The notes under the pieces: generated by a model
The model's database searches: none
Told to the model about the DNA's origin: nothing
What the model saw: the letters and a program-made list of their open reading frames with translations, nothing else
Shown here: positions 1 through 7,434 of the stretch, one piece after another
How the letters are laid out: every line of letters begins with the position of its first letter
Numbering within the stretch: position 1 is the stretch's first letter
From: Porphyromonadaceae bacterium UBA4277
Lineage (GTDB): Bacteria; Bacteroidota; Bacteroidia; Bacteroidales; Muribaculaceae
Length of the DNA stretch: 16,660 nt
Direction of reading: 5' to 3'
Assembly (NCBI GenBank): GCA_002395965.1
Contig: DGVT01000104.1
Coordinates: 1 to 16,660 of the forward strand
Program-made: the position numbers and the translations under genes

Positions 1-191
1 AATTTTGTGTAAATGGCTTTGGGCAGGATTGCACCGCTACGCTTGCGGAGCAAAAACGCATAGCGTAACGCCTTGATGGGCTGGGCGAAGAAAAATTCAT
101 CGCTCTTGGTGTTCTCACTGAGGCGGTAAACGTGCCACATTTGGCTACCGCTCTTAACTTCTCGCTTGCTTGCTAAAATCAAATTTGCCAT
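1..191 (-). CDS. Small hypothetical protein, N-terminal part only (runs off the left edge)
   Basis: An open frame starts at the ATG at 191-189 and stays open for 63 codons to the window edge. The product begins MANLILASKREVKSG and is basic and polar, with a stretch LRYAFLLRKRSG. There is no signal peptide and no domain I can name. It lies 66 bases beyond the stop of the small gene at 258-536 on the same strand, with a GC-rich hairpin (216-234) between them, so the two may belong to one set of small accessory genes unrelated to BREX. I see no clear Shine-Dalgarno sequence, which is usual in Bacteroidales. The gene is partial, so its length and function stay open. Confidence 0.5.
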   Translation of the reverse strand, partial: MANLILASKREVKSGSQMWHVYRLSENTKSDEFFFAQPIKALRYAFLLRKRSGAILPKAIYTK

Positions 192-215
192 AATTGTAGT
201 GATTTTTGTGGCCTC

Positions 216-234
216 GGGGAGCGGTGCGCTCCCC
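216..234 (-). terminator. GC-rich hairpin between two small genes
   Basis: A perfect 7-bp stem (216-222 pairing with 228-234) encloses a 5-base loop. It lies 3' of the small gene ending at 258 and 5' of the gene starting at 191. Neither strand has a convincing T-run after the stem, so it may be a weak terminator, an attenuating hairpin in a leader, or an mRNA-stability element. Confidence 0.35.
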
Positions 235-257
235 TTTGGGCCGATTAGACTTTATTG

Positions 258-536
258 TTAATTGTTCAGATAAATATTCAGATAATTCACGATGAGGCAC
301 ATATCGTGTGCGGCCGATTCAGCCTTTGCGCTAGCCTCGGAAAAACTAGCTGCCTCAACTTGGAAATCGTAGAAATCGCCATCGAAATCAACCACCTCAA
401 CTTGATAATTATTGGACTTGGAGGAGCGGCAACCTTTTTTATTTTGCTTCGCTGCGCTTGCCGAAGAAGAAAGAACCGATGTGTTAAAAGATGCTGTCAT
501 AACGTAAAATTTTATGAGTGAATAATTATTGTCCAT
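258..536 (-). CDS. Small hypothetical protein (about 92 residues)
   Basis: The frame is open from 683, but I place the start at the ATG at 536. The residues further upstream look like untranslated sequence, and the product from 536 has a sensible composition: a Ser/Lys-rich N-terminal half, then a regular segment with NNYQVEVVDFDGDFYDF followed by an Ala/Glu-rich helix and a hydrophobic end (VNYLNIYL). A second in-frame ATG at 500 would give 80 residues. The alternation of a beta-hairpin-like stretch and a helix resembles small orphan proteins common around Bacteroidales mobile regions, but I cannot assign a family. It is not overlapped by a better frame. It is separated from the BREX-linked operon by about 380 bases and a pair of hairpins, so it is probably a separate unit. 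Confidence 0.5.
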   Translation of the reverse strand: MDNNYSLIKFYVMTASFNTSVLSSSASAAKQNKKGCRSSKSNNYQVEVVDFDGDFYDFQVEAASFSEASAKAESAAHDMCLIVNYLNIYLNN

Positions 537-695
537 GTTCTCGCGTATAACCTTTTTACGATGCGAATCAACAACAAGAACAGCGCTCGTGCCATGCAAG
601 GATTGACCGAAAAATTTCTTCCCTGTCGGGGCTTGCCATTTTTTGAACGCAGAGCAAAAAATTGAAGAAAATTTTCGAGGCAACTTGTCCTGTCC

Positions 696-723
696 TTGCA
701 GCGAGCGCCTTGTTGTAACTTTG
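696..723 (+). promoter_or_regulatory. Bacteroides-type promoter-like sequence with no gene behind it
   Basis: TAACTTTG at 716-723 fits the Bacteroides -7 consensus TAnnTTTG exactly, and a TTG at 696-698 lies 17 bases upstream, close to the usual place of the -33 element. On the plus strand only very short frames follow before the kinase-LRR gene is met from its 3' end. If used, it would make a short non-coding or antisense RNA. A chance match is possible in sequence of this kind. Confidence 0.2.
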
Positions 724-837
724 CATCAGGAAAAAGTGTACGGCGAGTTTAATGGACAATATTCACCCATGAAATTGTTATGATGGCATCACACATCGGG
801 TCTCTTCGGCAAGTGTAGCGACGCAATCAGAAGAGCA

Positions 838-868
838 AAGGAGAGCCACCTCGCGGTGGACTCTCCTT
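838..868 (-). terminator. Long hairpin after the operon, likely terminator
   Basis: An 8-bp outer stem (838-845 with 861-868), a single bulged base at 860 and a 5-bp inner stem (846-850 with 855-859) close on the tetraloop TCGC. It lies about 50 bases beyond the stop codon of the kinase-LRR gene. The run after it on the minus strand is T-rich but interrupted (TGCTCTTCT), so termination is plausible rather than certain. Confidence 0.5.
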
Positions 869-883
869 ACCGATGAACAAACT

Positions 884-900
884 ACCGCCCTCGGGGCGGT
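884..900 (-). terminator. Short GC-rich hairpin next to the kinase-LRR stop codon
   Basis: A perfect 7-bp stem (ACCGCCC at 884-890 with GGGCGGT at 894-900) closes on a 3-base loop. It begins 17 bases past the stop codon of the kinase-LRR gene and is followed on the minus strand by AGTTTG. With the longer hairpin at 838-868 it probably forms a double terminator or 3'-end protecting structure of the operon. Confidence 0.45.
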
Positions 901-916
901 TGGTATTGTTTAGAAT

Positions 917-3900
917 TTACTTGAGGTCGTTCGTTGTATTGTCAAATGATAACAGTGGTTGTGTCTCAACATTTCTTATCTCATCCTGTTCTATCAGTTT
1001 AGGATGTAAATCACTAGGCAACATTTTCACAAATTTTTGACGACTACCTCGCGGAATTTTTAAAGACAAATTATTGTGAGAAGGGAATGCATAGTCGCCG
1101 ATGTATGTAATGGAGTCTGAAATAGTGACAGAGGTCAAATAGTCGCACCCCCAAAACGCACCTTGACCTATAAATGTTGTGGAATCGGGGATTGTTATAG
1201 ATAATAATGAGCAGCTATTAAACGCATAACTCCCTATGGATGTAACTGAATTAGGAATGCTAAAGTGCGAAACATCTTTGTTGATGAATGCAATGATTTT
1301 TTTCTTTCCCTTTGTGTATAAGCAAAAATCATCAGTTTCGAAAAAAACCGACTTGCTAATTATATAGCAAACACCACTACCTAGGAAAGGATTTGCTCCC
1401 AAATAAGCAGTTGATTTAGGTATTGTGATAGAAGTCAGATTTTCGCACTCTGTGAACACGCCATTACCGATTGATCTTACCCTTTCGGGAATCGTTACTG
1501 AGGTTAGGCTATCGCAAGCTCTAAATGCCATGTTACCAATATGGACAATGGAATTAGGTATGATAATTGAGGTTAAGCTAAAGCACTCATAAAACATTGA
1601 ATCTGCTATGTATGTGACAGAATTAGGTATACATATTGATGTCAAAGTTCCACATCCTGAAAAAGCTCGTTCGCCGATAAATGAGACGGAATTTGGGATG
1701 GTTATAGATTCTAAATTTCTGCAATTACAAAGAGCTCCTTTGCCTATGCTAGTAACGGAATTGGGGATAGATATGGAATTTAATTTTTTGCATTCATAAA
1801 ATGCCCAGTTCCCGATGGATTTCACGGAATTGGGTATAGTGATAGAAGTTAAATTATCAAATTCACTAAATGCATCATTCCCTATGTATGTGACAGAATT
1901 AGGTATGCTGAAGTGAGTGACTTCTTTGTTGAAAAAGGCAATGATAGATTTTTTCATTTTTGTATACAAGCCATCATTGTCGGCTTCGAAGAAATAAGAT
2001 TTGCAATGAACGTGGCGAACATTAGAACCCGAGAATGGATTTTCACCTATATGAATGACGGAACTGGGAATTGTGATGGAAGTTAATCTCTTACAATCGC
2101 TAAATGCGCCGTCTCCTATAGATGTTACAAGATTAGGAATATTGATGGCTGTCATTTTGCAACCATGAAATGCGTGATTTCCAATAACTCTTAGTTGGTC
2201 GGGCAATTTGACGGAAATAAGATGACAGTTTTGAAATGCACTATTTCCGATATATGTGACGGAATCGGGCATTATAATGGAAAACAAACGGCAATTACAG
2301 AACGCCCTATCACCAATATATGTGACAGAATTTGGTAAAATGATATTAGTCAAACGAAAGCATCTGTAAAATGCTGATTTGCCGATAGATGTAACAGAAT
2401 CAGGTATGCTGAAATGCGAGACTTCATTGTTGATGAAAGCTATGATAGATTTTTTACCTCTTGTGTACAAGCCATCATAGTCTGCTTCAAAGTTAGTAGA
2501 TTGACAATTAATATTTTGAATATTCGTTCCCAGGAATGGATTTTCTCCAATATGACTTACGGATTTTGGGATTACAATGGATTTTAAGCGATAACAATCG
2601 TTGAACACTGTATCGCCGATAAAAGTTACAGAGTTCGGTATTTCTATTGAAGATAAACGATAGCAGCATGAGAATGCTCTATCAGATATGTGAGTAACAG
2701 TTTTTGGGATAGAAAAATGAGTAACTTCTTTATTTATAAATGAGATAATTGATTTTTTCCCTTTGGTGTATAAAGCATTTTCGTCGCTCTCAAAAAGTTG
2801 GGAATAACATTTAATCCTACTGATTCGGCTAGATTCAAAAGGGTTTTCCCCAAGATGTATAATACTTTTTGGAAGGGTAATTGAAATCAGTTTTTTACAT
2901 GACGTGAATGCCCTGTCACCTATATGTGTGACAGATTCAGGAATTGTGATAGAATTCAAGTCCATAATCTCGTCCCCCCACCCAAACGCAGAATCGCAGA
3001 TGACCTTCGTTCCTTGGCGGATGTGATAGTGCTCAACATCTGTACCTTTCAACAACTTTGACCCATCAGCGCTGTAAAGGGCACCAAACTCATCCCATAC
3101 TCCGCTTTCCAGGTCTTTATCAGATACTTTGGTGGAGAGATCTTGCTTCTCGGCATTTTTCTGTGGCTTGGAGATTAGGAAGTTGCGGAAATTAGTGTTG
3201 CTGAGGGTTTGTTGGGCATGGGCGAGGTGGTAGAGGGCGTAGAGTCGCTCAAAGTCGGGGTTGCTCAACAGCGGGTGAAGTTGGGCATGGATGTCGCTAT
3301 TGGTCAAGTCGCGATGGTCGGCCTCGGTGAGCAACAAGGTGTCGCCTTGTCCTGCGGGCAGCAATGATGGTTCTAGCGAAATGGCGCAGAGTTGCATCGC
3401 GATTGCGGCGAGCGGGAAGTCATCGATGTGCTCGTTGAACTCTTCTTCTGTTTGGGCTGGGTGGCGGTAGTCGGGCGAGCCGAGATCTCTTGCCTTTTGG
3501 CTCTGCATGGCTGGGACATACATGCCGTCGTAGTCGACCAGCACCAGTGAGCCATCGTCACGGACGAGGATGTTGTCGGGCTTGAGGTCGCCATGGGCGA
3601 ACGGCTGGCTCATCAGCCACGATGCCATGCGGCAGAACTGGTAGCTGAGCATCTGCAGCGCATATTGGTCGTGCAGGTTCTGCCGCACATATCTGTCAAG
3701 CGTGATGCCCTCCACCCAGTCCATAACAACAACCGGGAACTCGGTTTCACTGCATGCGGTAGTATCGACAAACAACTCTTTGTCATAGAACTTGATGGGC
3801 ACAAGGACGTCGCTGGAGACAAACTCCAACTCATCAGCGATGAGGCGATAGCTCTCGTTTCGCGCTTGTTGGTCCTTGATGAAGCACTTTAGCGCATAGC

Positions 3901-4069
3901 ACTTGCCGTCACGCTCGCTGCGCATCTTAAACACCACAGAAAAGTTGCCGCTGCTCATTACCGGGTTGCCGTCGCCGTCCAGCACAGGCCGTAGATGTGC
4001 CAACTGCTTTAGGTTTACCTCGGCAGCCCGAATGGCCTCAATATATTCTGATATTAGTGGGTAATTCAT
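917..4069 (-). CDS. Protein kinase domain fused to BspA-type leucine-rich repeats (1050 aa)
   Basis: Residues 1-290 form a Hanks-type Ser/Thr kinase: a glycine-containing loop (SSGNFSVVFK, 39-48), a beta-3 lysine (K61 in YALKCF), a hinge-like VVVMDWVEG (113-121), the catalytic loop HGDLKPDN (159-166), a DYDG motif in place of DFG (179-182), and GSPDYRHP (197-204) in the activation segment. All catalytic residues appear present, so activity is likely. After a linker, residues about 350-1005 are BspA-type (LRR_5) repeats built on the pattern LTSITIPNSVTSIGxxAFxxC. There is no signal peptide or membrane segment, so it should act in the cytoplasm, unlike most BspA proteins. The 5' third is clearly richer in G+C than the LRR part. 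A role as sensor (LRR) coupled to a phosphorylating output is inference. It follows the WG-repeat gene by 106 bases and is the last gene of the operon. A kinase (PglW) belongs to BREX type 2, but this is not PglW. Confidence 0.85.
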   Translation of the reverse strand: MNYPLISEYIEAIRAAEVNLKQLAHLRPVLDGDGNPVMSSGNFSVVFKMRSERDGKCYALKCFIKDQQARNESYRLIADELEFVSSDVLVPIKFYDKELFVDTTACSETEFPVVVMDWVEGITLDRYVRQNLHDQYALQMLSYQFCRMASWLMSQPFAHGDLKPDNILVRDDGSLVLVDYDGMYVPAMQSQKARDLGSPDYRHPAQTEEEFNEHIDDFPLAAIAMQLCAISLEPSLLPAGQGDTLLLTEADHRDLTNSDIHAQLHPLLSNPDFERLYALYHLAHAQQTLSNTNFRNFLISKPQKNAEKQDLSTKVSDKDLESGVWDEFGALYSADGSKLLKGTDVEHYHIRQGTKVICDSAFGWGDEIMDLNSITIPESVTHIGDRAFTSCKKLISITLPKSIIHLGENPFESSRISRIKCYSQLFESDENALYTKGKKSIISFINKEVTHFSIPKTVTHISDRAFSCCYRLSSIEIPNSVTFIGDTVFNDCYRLKSIVIPKSVSHIGENPFLGTNIQNINCQSTNFEADYDGLYTRGKKSIIAFINNEVSHFSIPDSVTSIGKSAFYRCFRLTNIILPNSVTYIGDRAFCNCRLFSIIMPDSVTYIGNSAFQNCHLISVKLPDQLRVIGNHAFHGCKMTAINIPNLVTSIGDGAFSDCKRLTSITIPSSVIHIGENPFSGSNVRHVHCKSYFFEADNDGLYTKMKKSIIAFFNKEVTHFSIPNSVTYIGNDAFSEFDNLTSITIPNSVKSIGNWAFYECKKLNSISIPNSVTSIGKGALCNCRNLESITIPNSVSFIGERAFSGCGTLTSICIPNSVTYIADSMFYECFSLTSIIIPNSIVHIGNMAFRACDSLTSVTIPERVRSIGNGVFTECENLTSITIPKSTAYLGANPFLGSGVCYIISKSVFFETDDFCLYTKGKKKIIAFINKDVSHFSIPNSVTSIGSYAFNSCSLLSITIPDSTTFIGQGAFWGCDYLTSVTISDSITYIGDYAFPSHNNLSLKIPRGSRQKFVKMLPSDLHPKLIEQDEIRNVETQPLLSFDNTTNDLK

Positions 4070-4140
4070 CGTTTGTTACTTTTTATAAAGATGCAACTAT
4101 TCTTTATCAAGGCTTTTTTAACTAGCTGCCTGATTTAGTT

Positions 4141-4153
4141 TGGTTACTAACCA
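4141..4153. promoter_or_regulatory. 13-bp inverted repeat upstream of the kinase-LRR gene
   Basis: TGGTTA-C-TAACCA is a perfect inverted repeat in the 106-base gap between the WG-repeat-like gene and the kinase-LRR gene. Its size and position would suit an operator for a gene-specific promoter, but I see no clear promoter box and no regulator gene nearby. Confidence 0.25.
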
Positions 4154-4175
4154 GAGAGCTTGAATAATTAATAGA

Positions 4176-5258
4176 TTAGTCTACATTCCAAGTTGCCTCC
4201 GCGTCATCTTCAAATGCATCAGAGTAGTAATCTCCCATTAGATCTTGCTCATCCCATATAGGTTGTCTAAAATTTGTGTTTAATTGTCTAGGGAATATTG
4301 GTGGAACTAAAACAACCCCCTGGGTGTTTAAATATCCTATTTTATTTTTTGAGATAAATCTTAGATATCCATTATCATCATAATAATCGATTTCGTCAAA
4401 TGTTATTTGTATAGGGTATAATTCACCATTAGGATGCAGTATCAGTTTCTGATTTATGATAAAGATTTCATCTAGAAAAATATAATGAAATCCCATTGGG
4501 TCAAAGTAAATAAGCTTTAAAGAGTCGTTTAGAATAGCTATGGTTTTTTCTGTATAAACTAATAGAAATTTATTGGCACGAATGTCAATTCTGACATTTT
4601 GCAAATATAAAAAATCTGTTAAATGAATATCGAAAAAAATGTCTCGTCCAATGATTCTTTTCTTAGCTATTTCATCTAATTTTTTCCATTTTTCTTCAAG
4701 GCTAGTAGACAAAACTTCAATCTTCACATATTTTTTCGGGTATGATGCTTTTTTTAATAAATCTTCTTTTATGCGCCAAGTAGGCTTATCAATGTGTGAT
4801 TCTATTACCTGCCCTTCTTGATTAATTAAAAAAACTTGATGTGCGAGATCTCCACTTTGGGTCTCTATTGCTTTGGTGTCGTCAATGCATATGGCGTTAC
4901 TAGGATTGGTGAAAGTAAATGGCAATTTGCTATATATTGCCTTTTCTTTGTTTTGCCATTTGAAGACCCCAGAGTATAAGTATAAATTGAGAGGAAAAAG
5001 TTCTGACGAACAATATATGCCTTCTTTATGGGGATATAAACATTTATACTCGCATTTCAATATAACTTGTCCATTTAAATCTATTAGTCCGTACCTTATT
5101 ATGTCGTCTAGATTATCTTTCTGTCCGACTATAGCATATTTTTCTTTGACAACGCATAGTACAACATCGTATCCAATCGAAGTTATGAATGAATCACTTT
5201 TGCGAATATAATATTTGCCATCTCTCTCATTTTGTATTATTTCATAATTCATACCCAT
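4176..5258 (-). CDS. WG-repeat-like protein of unknown function (360 aa)
   Basis: At least two segments fit the WG-type repeat seen in bacterial KWG proteins, in which a short strand ending in a G-L/Y-I-D/N turn is followed by G-x-V-I/L: YGLIDLNGQVIL (56-67) and IGYLNTQGVVLVPPIF (307-322). The middle is beta-rich with divergent repeats, and the C-terminus (339-360) is strongly acidic. No signal peptide or membrane segment is visible, so it is probably cytoplasmic. The start chosen is M1; M3 of the same frame is equally possible. It follows the XseA-like gene by 29 bases on the same strand and is likely co-transcribed. The DNA is much more AT-rich than brxL and pglZ, suggesting separate acquisition. 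Such repeats usually make protein-binding surfaces, but the partner is unknown. Confidence 0.7.
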   Translation of the reverse strand: MGMNYEIIQNERDGKYYIRKSDSFITSIGYDVVLCVVKEKYAIVGQKDNLDDIIRYGLIDLNGQVILKCEYKCLYPHKEGIYCSSELFPLNLYLYSGVFKWQNKEKAIYSKLPFTFTNPSNAICIDDTKAIETQSGDLAHQVFLINQEGQVIESHIDKPTWRIKEDLLKKASYPKKYVKIEVLSTSLEEKWKKLDEIAKKRIIGRDIFFDIHLTDFLYLQNVRIDIRANKFLLVYTEKTIAILNDSLKLIYFDPMGFHYIFLDEIFIINQKLILHPNGELYPIQITFDEIDYYDDNGYLRFISKNKIGYLNTQGVVLVPPIFPRQLNTNFRQPIWDEQDLMGDYYSDAFEDDAEATWNVD

Positions 5259-5287
5259 TAATATTTTAAATGTTCAGAAAATGAATC

Positions 5288-6703
5288 TTATACTGACAAG
5301 CAAATAATGGCAGTAATTACAGCAGAAATAATGATAGCAGCAATAATTGCGCCTATATTTGAGTCGCCAGATTTTGATTTGAGCTCTTGAAGTTCTTTTT
5401 CAAGAGTGCGAGCTTGTTCGCGAGCAGTGTTTAAATCACGAGCAGACTGAGTGTTTTGTGCAGTGAGTTGTGCGAGAGATTTTTGGAGTTCTCCATTTGA
5501 CTGCTGCATTTTTTGGATGCTTGCAGTCAGTTCTTTCGCACGCTCATCAGCGGCTTTCTGCTGCTGCTTCATCTGCTCCTGCAATTCGGTCTGCGCCTTG
5601 TTCTGTTTCTGCTGCTGCTCGGTGTTGGCTTTTTGTATAGCAGCGAGCTTATCTTGCAGCTCCTTATTCTGCTTTTGCGCAGTCAGAACCTGCTCGTTAT
5701 GCTGCTTGGAGGCGACTTCCTGCGCTTTGGTGAGCGCAGTGAGTTTTTCTTGCAGCTCCTTGTTTTGTTTCTGACTAGCCTCCAGCTGCGACTGAAACTG
5801 CTTTTTGATTTGCTCGGTGAGCGCGGCGCGAGAGCGAGATTTCTTCTCGCTCACCTGCTCAACGATGTCGGAGAAGAATTGCCCCAGTCCGTTAGGGGTG
5901 GGTGCCTCTTTATCAACGATTTGCTTGATAAAGAGTTTTTCTTCGACATGACCTATGGCCGCGATGATTGGTGAATTGAGGTTCGCTACCGTTTGCAGAA
6001 CGTCAATCTCATCGAGATTCTCGATACCACCGCCACCGCCTCGGACAAGAGCGATTATGTCAAACTGTTGCTTGTCGATGGCGTTGAGCTTTTGGCAGAG
6101 TTCAGCAGAATTAGAGAAGTTTGCTCTAAATTCGACGAAATCAATGGCAGCTTTGGCTGCCTGTATGCCGGCATTGAAGTCCGACATGGTTATTGATGTG
6201 GTGGCGAAAAGCAGAGCGACTTTTGGCCTTTGGTCGGCAAAAAGCAACTGCTCGAGAATCGCGTCCACGTTGCGAAAGCCTCGCTGCGCTTTTAGCCGTC
6301 GGATTTCCATCCGCTTTATCTCATTCTCGTCGATGGCCTGTTCCTGCACGGTCTCGATACGAGTGACGTGCAGTTGAATTTGAATTCGGGCATCGTTGGT
6401 CAGCTTTCTGCCCAGCATGCCACCGACTCTTACAAGACTTCCATCTTTGAGGTCATCGCTCAACCGATGTGGAATAACAAGCGTAATCTCAGATTGGTTG
6501 ACTTCATCGCGGAGAGTATCATATCTTGCTTGCCACATTGGATTGTGCTTCGGGTTTTTCAGATAAATACCCTGCAAGTATATGACCTGCTTGTTGACTT
6601 CCTGCTGGGCGAAATATGAGGAAATGATAGCAAGCAACTCGGATGGTTTGTAAATAACAGCCGGGGTCTGTGAGTTGTTTGATATGTGGTTGAGTTCTGG
6701 CAT
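5288..6703 (-). CDS. Exonuclease VII large-subunit (XseA)-like protein with C-terminal membrane anchor (471 aa)
   Basis: Residues 17-116 resemble the OB-fold nucleic-acid-binding domain of XseA. Residues 160-275 resemble its catalytic domain: D175 (in TMSDF), an IIALVRGGGGG loop with R221, and PIIAAIGHVEEK with H252, where XseA has the GHETD motif. The last acidic residue of that motif is Glu (E255) rather than Asp, and the first Glu is replaced by V253; E. coli XseA depends on the equivalent Asp, Arg, His and Asp residues. Residues 283-445 are a Gln/Glu/Lys-rich coiled coil, and 449-470 form one hydrophobic helix (GAIIAAIIISAVITAII), so the protein is probably tail-anchored in the inner membrane with the nuclease in the cytoplasm. 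Its start codon shares one base with the upstream stop (TGATG), indicating translational coupling. A nuclease or ssDNA-binding role in defence is inference. It is not the housekeeping XseA. Confidence 0.8.
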   Translation of the reverse strand: MPELNHISNNSQTPAVIYKPSELLAIISSYFAQQEVNKQVIYLQGIYLKNPKHNPMWQARYDTLRDEVNQSEITLVIPHRLSDDLKDGSLVRVGGMLGRKLTNDARIQIQLHVTRIETVQEQAIDENEIKRMEIRRLKAQRGFRNVDAILEQLLFADQRPKVALLFATTSITMSDFNAGIQAAKAAIDFVEFRANFSNSAELCQKLNAIDKQQFDIIALVRGGGGGIENLDEIDVLQTVANLNSPIIAAIGHVEEKLFIKQIVDKEAPTPNGLGQFFSDIVEQVSEKKSRSRAALTEQIKKQFQSQLEASQKQNKELQEKLTALTKAQEVASKQHNEQVLTAQKQNKELQDKLAAIQKANTEQQQKQNKAQTELQEQMKQQQKAADERAKELTASIQKMQQSNGELQKSLAQLTAQNTQSARDLNTAREQARTLEKELQELKSKSGDSNIGAIIAAIIISAVITAIICLSV

Positions 6704-7110
6704 CAGTTTTGTGTTGAGTATGGTTCGGGTGAGACGATGTAGGCGATGACGGCGAAGTCGCCGTTCTCGATTTCCCTGGGGAGCGCAAACCTTTCTTCGT
6801 CGGGGTCTTGGATTAGGTCGAAGTCGAAGCCGTTGACCTCAAAAACGCCCTTGCCGTTTTTGTCCATGACATCATCGGCGACGACAAGCCTGATTGTCTC
6901 GAAGCGGTTAGCGTCGTCTATCAGACGCTGCTCAATGTCATCATCGTTGATATAGAACTTCCTGTTAGGGAAGAAGAAATCCACATTGGTTTTATTTATG
7001 CTTATCTCGATGATGTTTGACGATTTGCTGCTACGGTCAAACATTTCCAGCCATTCATAATCATCTTCGATGATGATTGTGAGCTGATTATTTTTCTCAG
7101 AGAATTCCAT
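6703..7110 (-). CDS. Acidic hypothetical protein (135 aa)
   Basis: I do not recognise this family. The product is strongly acidic (for example DDDIEQRLIDDANRF and FDFDLIQDPDEE) and alternates short beta-strand-like stretches with polar turns, suggesting a small soluble alpha/beta domain. It begins 18 bases after the stop of the 101-residue gene, and its stop shares one base with the start of the XseA-like gene (TGATG), so the three are very probably one translationally coupled group. A DNA-mimic or a partner of the XseA-like protein would fit the charge and the position, but this is only inference. Confidence 0.7.
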   Translation of the reverse strand: MEFSEKNNQLTIIIEDDYEWLEMFDRSSKSSNIIEISINKTNVDFFFPNRKFYINDDDIEQRLIDDANRFETIRLVVADDVMDKNGKGVFEVNGFDFDLIQDPDEERFALPREIENGDFAVIAYIVSPEPYSTQN

Positions 7111-7128
7111 TTTGGTCCAAATATGATG

Positions 7129-7434
7129 TTATGAATCAAGCCTTGTTTTATAATGGTCAATAATTGACTGCGCCTGGTCGAGCATTTTCTGGAGAAGGAC
7201 AGTCTCTTTTTCAAGTGACCACATCCTCTGCTCAAAAACGGAATACCTATCGTCGGCGTTGACATTTTCCCAGCAGCGGTCAGCCTCATGCTCCACGGCA
7301 GCCAAATTCTTTCTGCGCAGTTCAAGCGTTGAGGCAATTTTCGACTTTATGGCCTCAAAGTCCTTGATGGCGGTATCATTGGCCTGCGCCCGCTCCTTGA
7401 TGATCTCGGGCGATTGTTGTGTGTTCGTATTCAT
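7129..7434 (-). CDS. Small helical (coiled-coil) protein immediately downstream of brxL (101 aa)
   Basis: The sequence is almost entirely predicted helix, rich in Glu, Lys, Ala and Gln with heptad-like spacing of hydrophobics (for example SVFEQRMWSLEKETVLLQKML), and lacks Gly/Pro breaks after residue 9. Its ATG shares one base with the brxL stop codon (TGATG), so its synthesis should be coupled to that of BrxL. No family is recognised. Size and fold type are like those of XseB, the small helical subunit that binds the coiled coil of XseA, and an XseA-like gene lies one gene further downstream. That comparison rests on shape and position only, since I see no sequence match. Confidence 0.7.
   Translation of the reverse strand: MNTNTQQSPEIIKERAQANDTAIKDFEAIKSKIASTLELRRKNLAAVEHEADRCWENVNADDRYSVFEQRMWSLEKETVLLQKMLDQAQSIIDHYKTRLDS

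Larger units (their letters stand above)
537..916. other. Intergenic region between the defence operon and small flanking genes
   Basis: I see no convincing gene in these 380 bases. The short frames here (for example 568-759, minus) overlap each other and have no protein-like composition. The region holds two hairpins next to the end of the kinase-LRR gene (838-868 and 884-900), a weaker inverted repeat (CTCTTC at 802-807 with GAAGAG at 830-835), and a plus-strand sequence resembling a Bacteroides promoter (696-723). Confidence 0.6.

Noticed and set aside
537..683. N-terminal extension of the 258-536 gene to the ATG at 683
   Set aside because: The 49 extra residues have a basic, disordered composition unlike the rest. 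The ATG at 536 gives a more plausible small protein, though the longer form is not excluded.
568..759. 63-codon minus-strand frame upstream of the small gene at 258-536
   Set aside because: It overlaps an alternative frame, has no protein-like pattern, and lies in a region with hairpins and a promoter-like site. I treat it as intergenic.
5513..5974. Leucine-rich plus-strand frame that looks like a membrane protein
   Set aside because: The Leu/Phe/Cys richness is the antisense reading of the Gln/Lys/Glu-rich coiled coil of the XseA-like protein.
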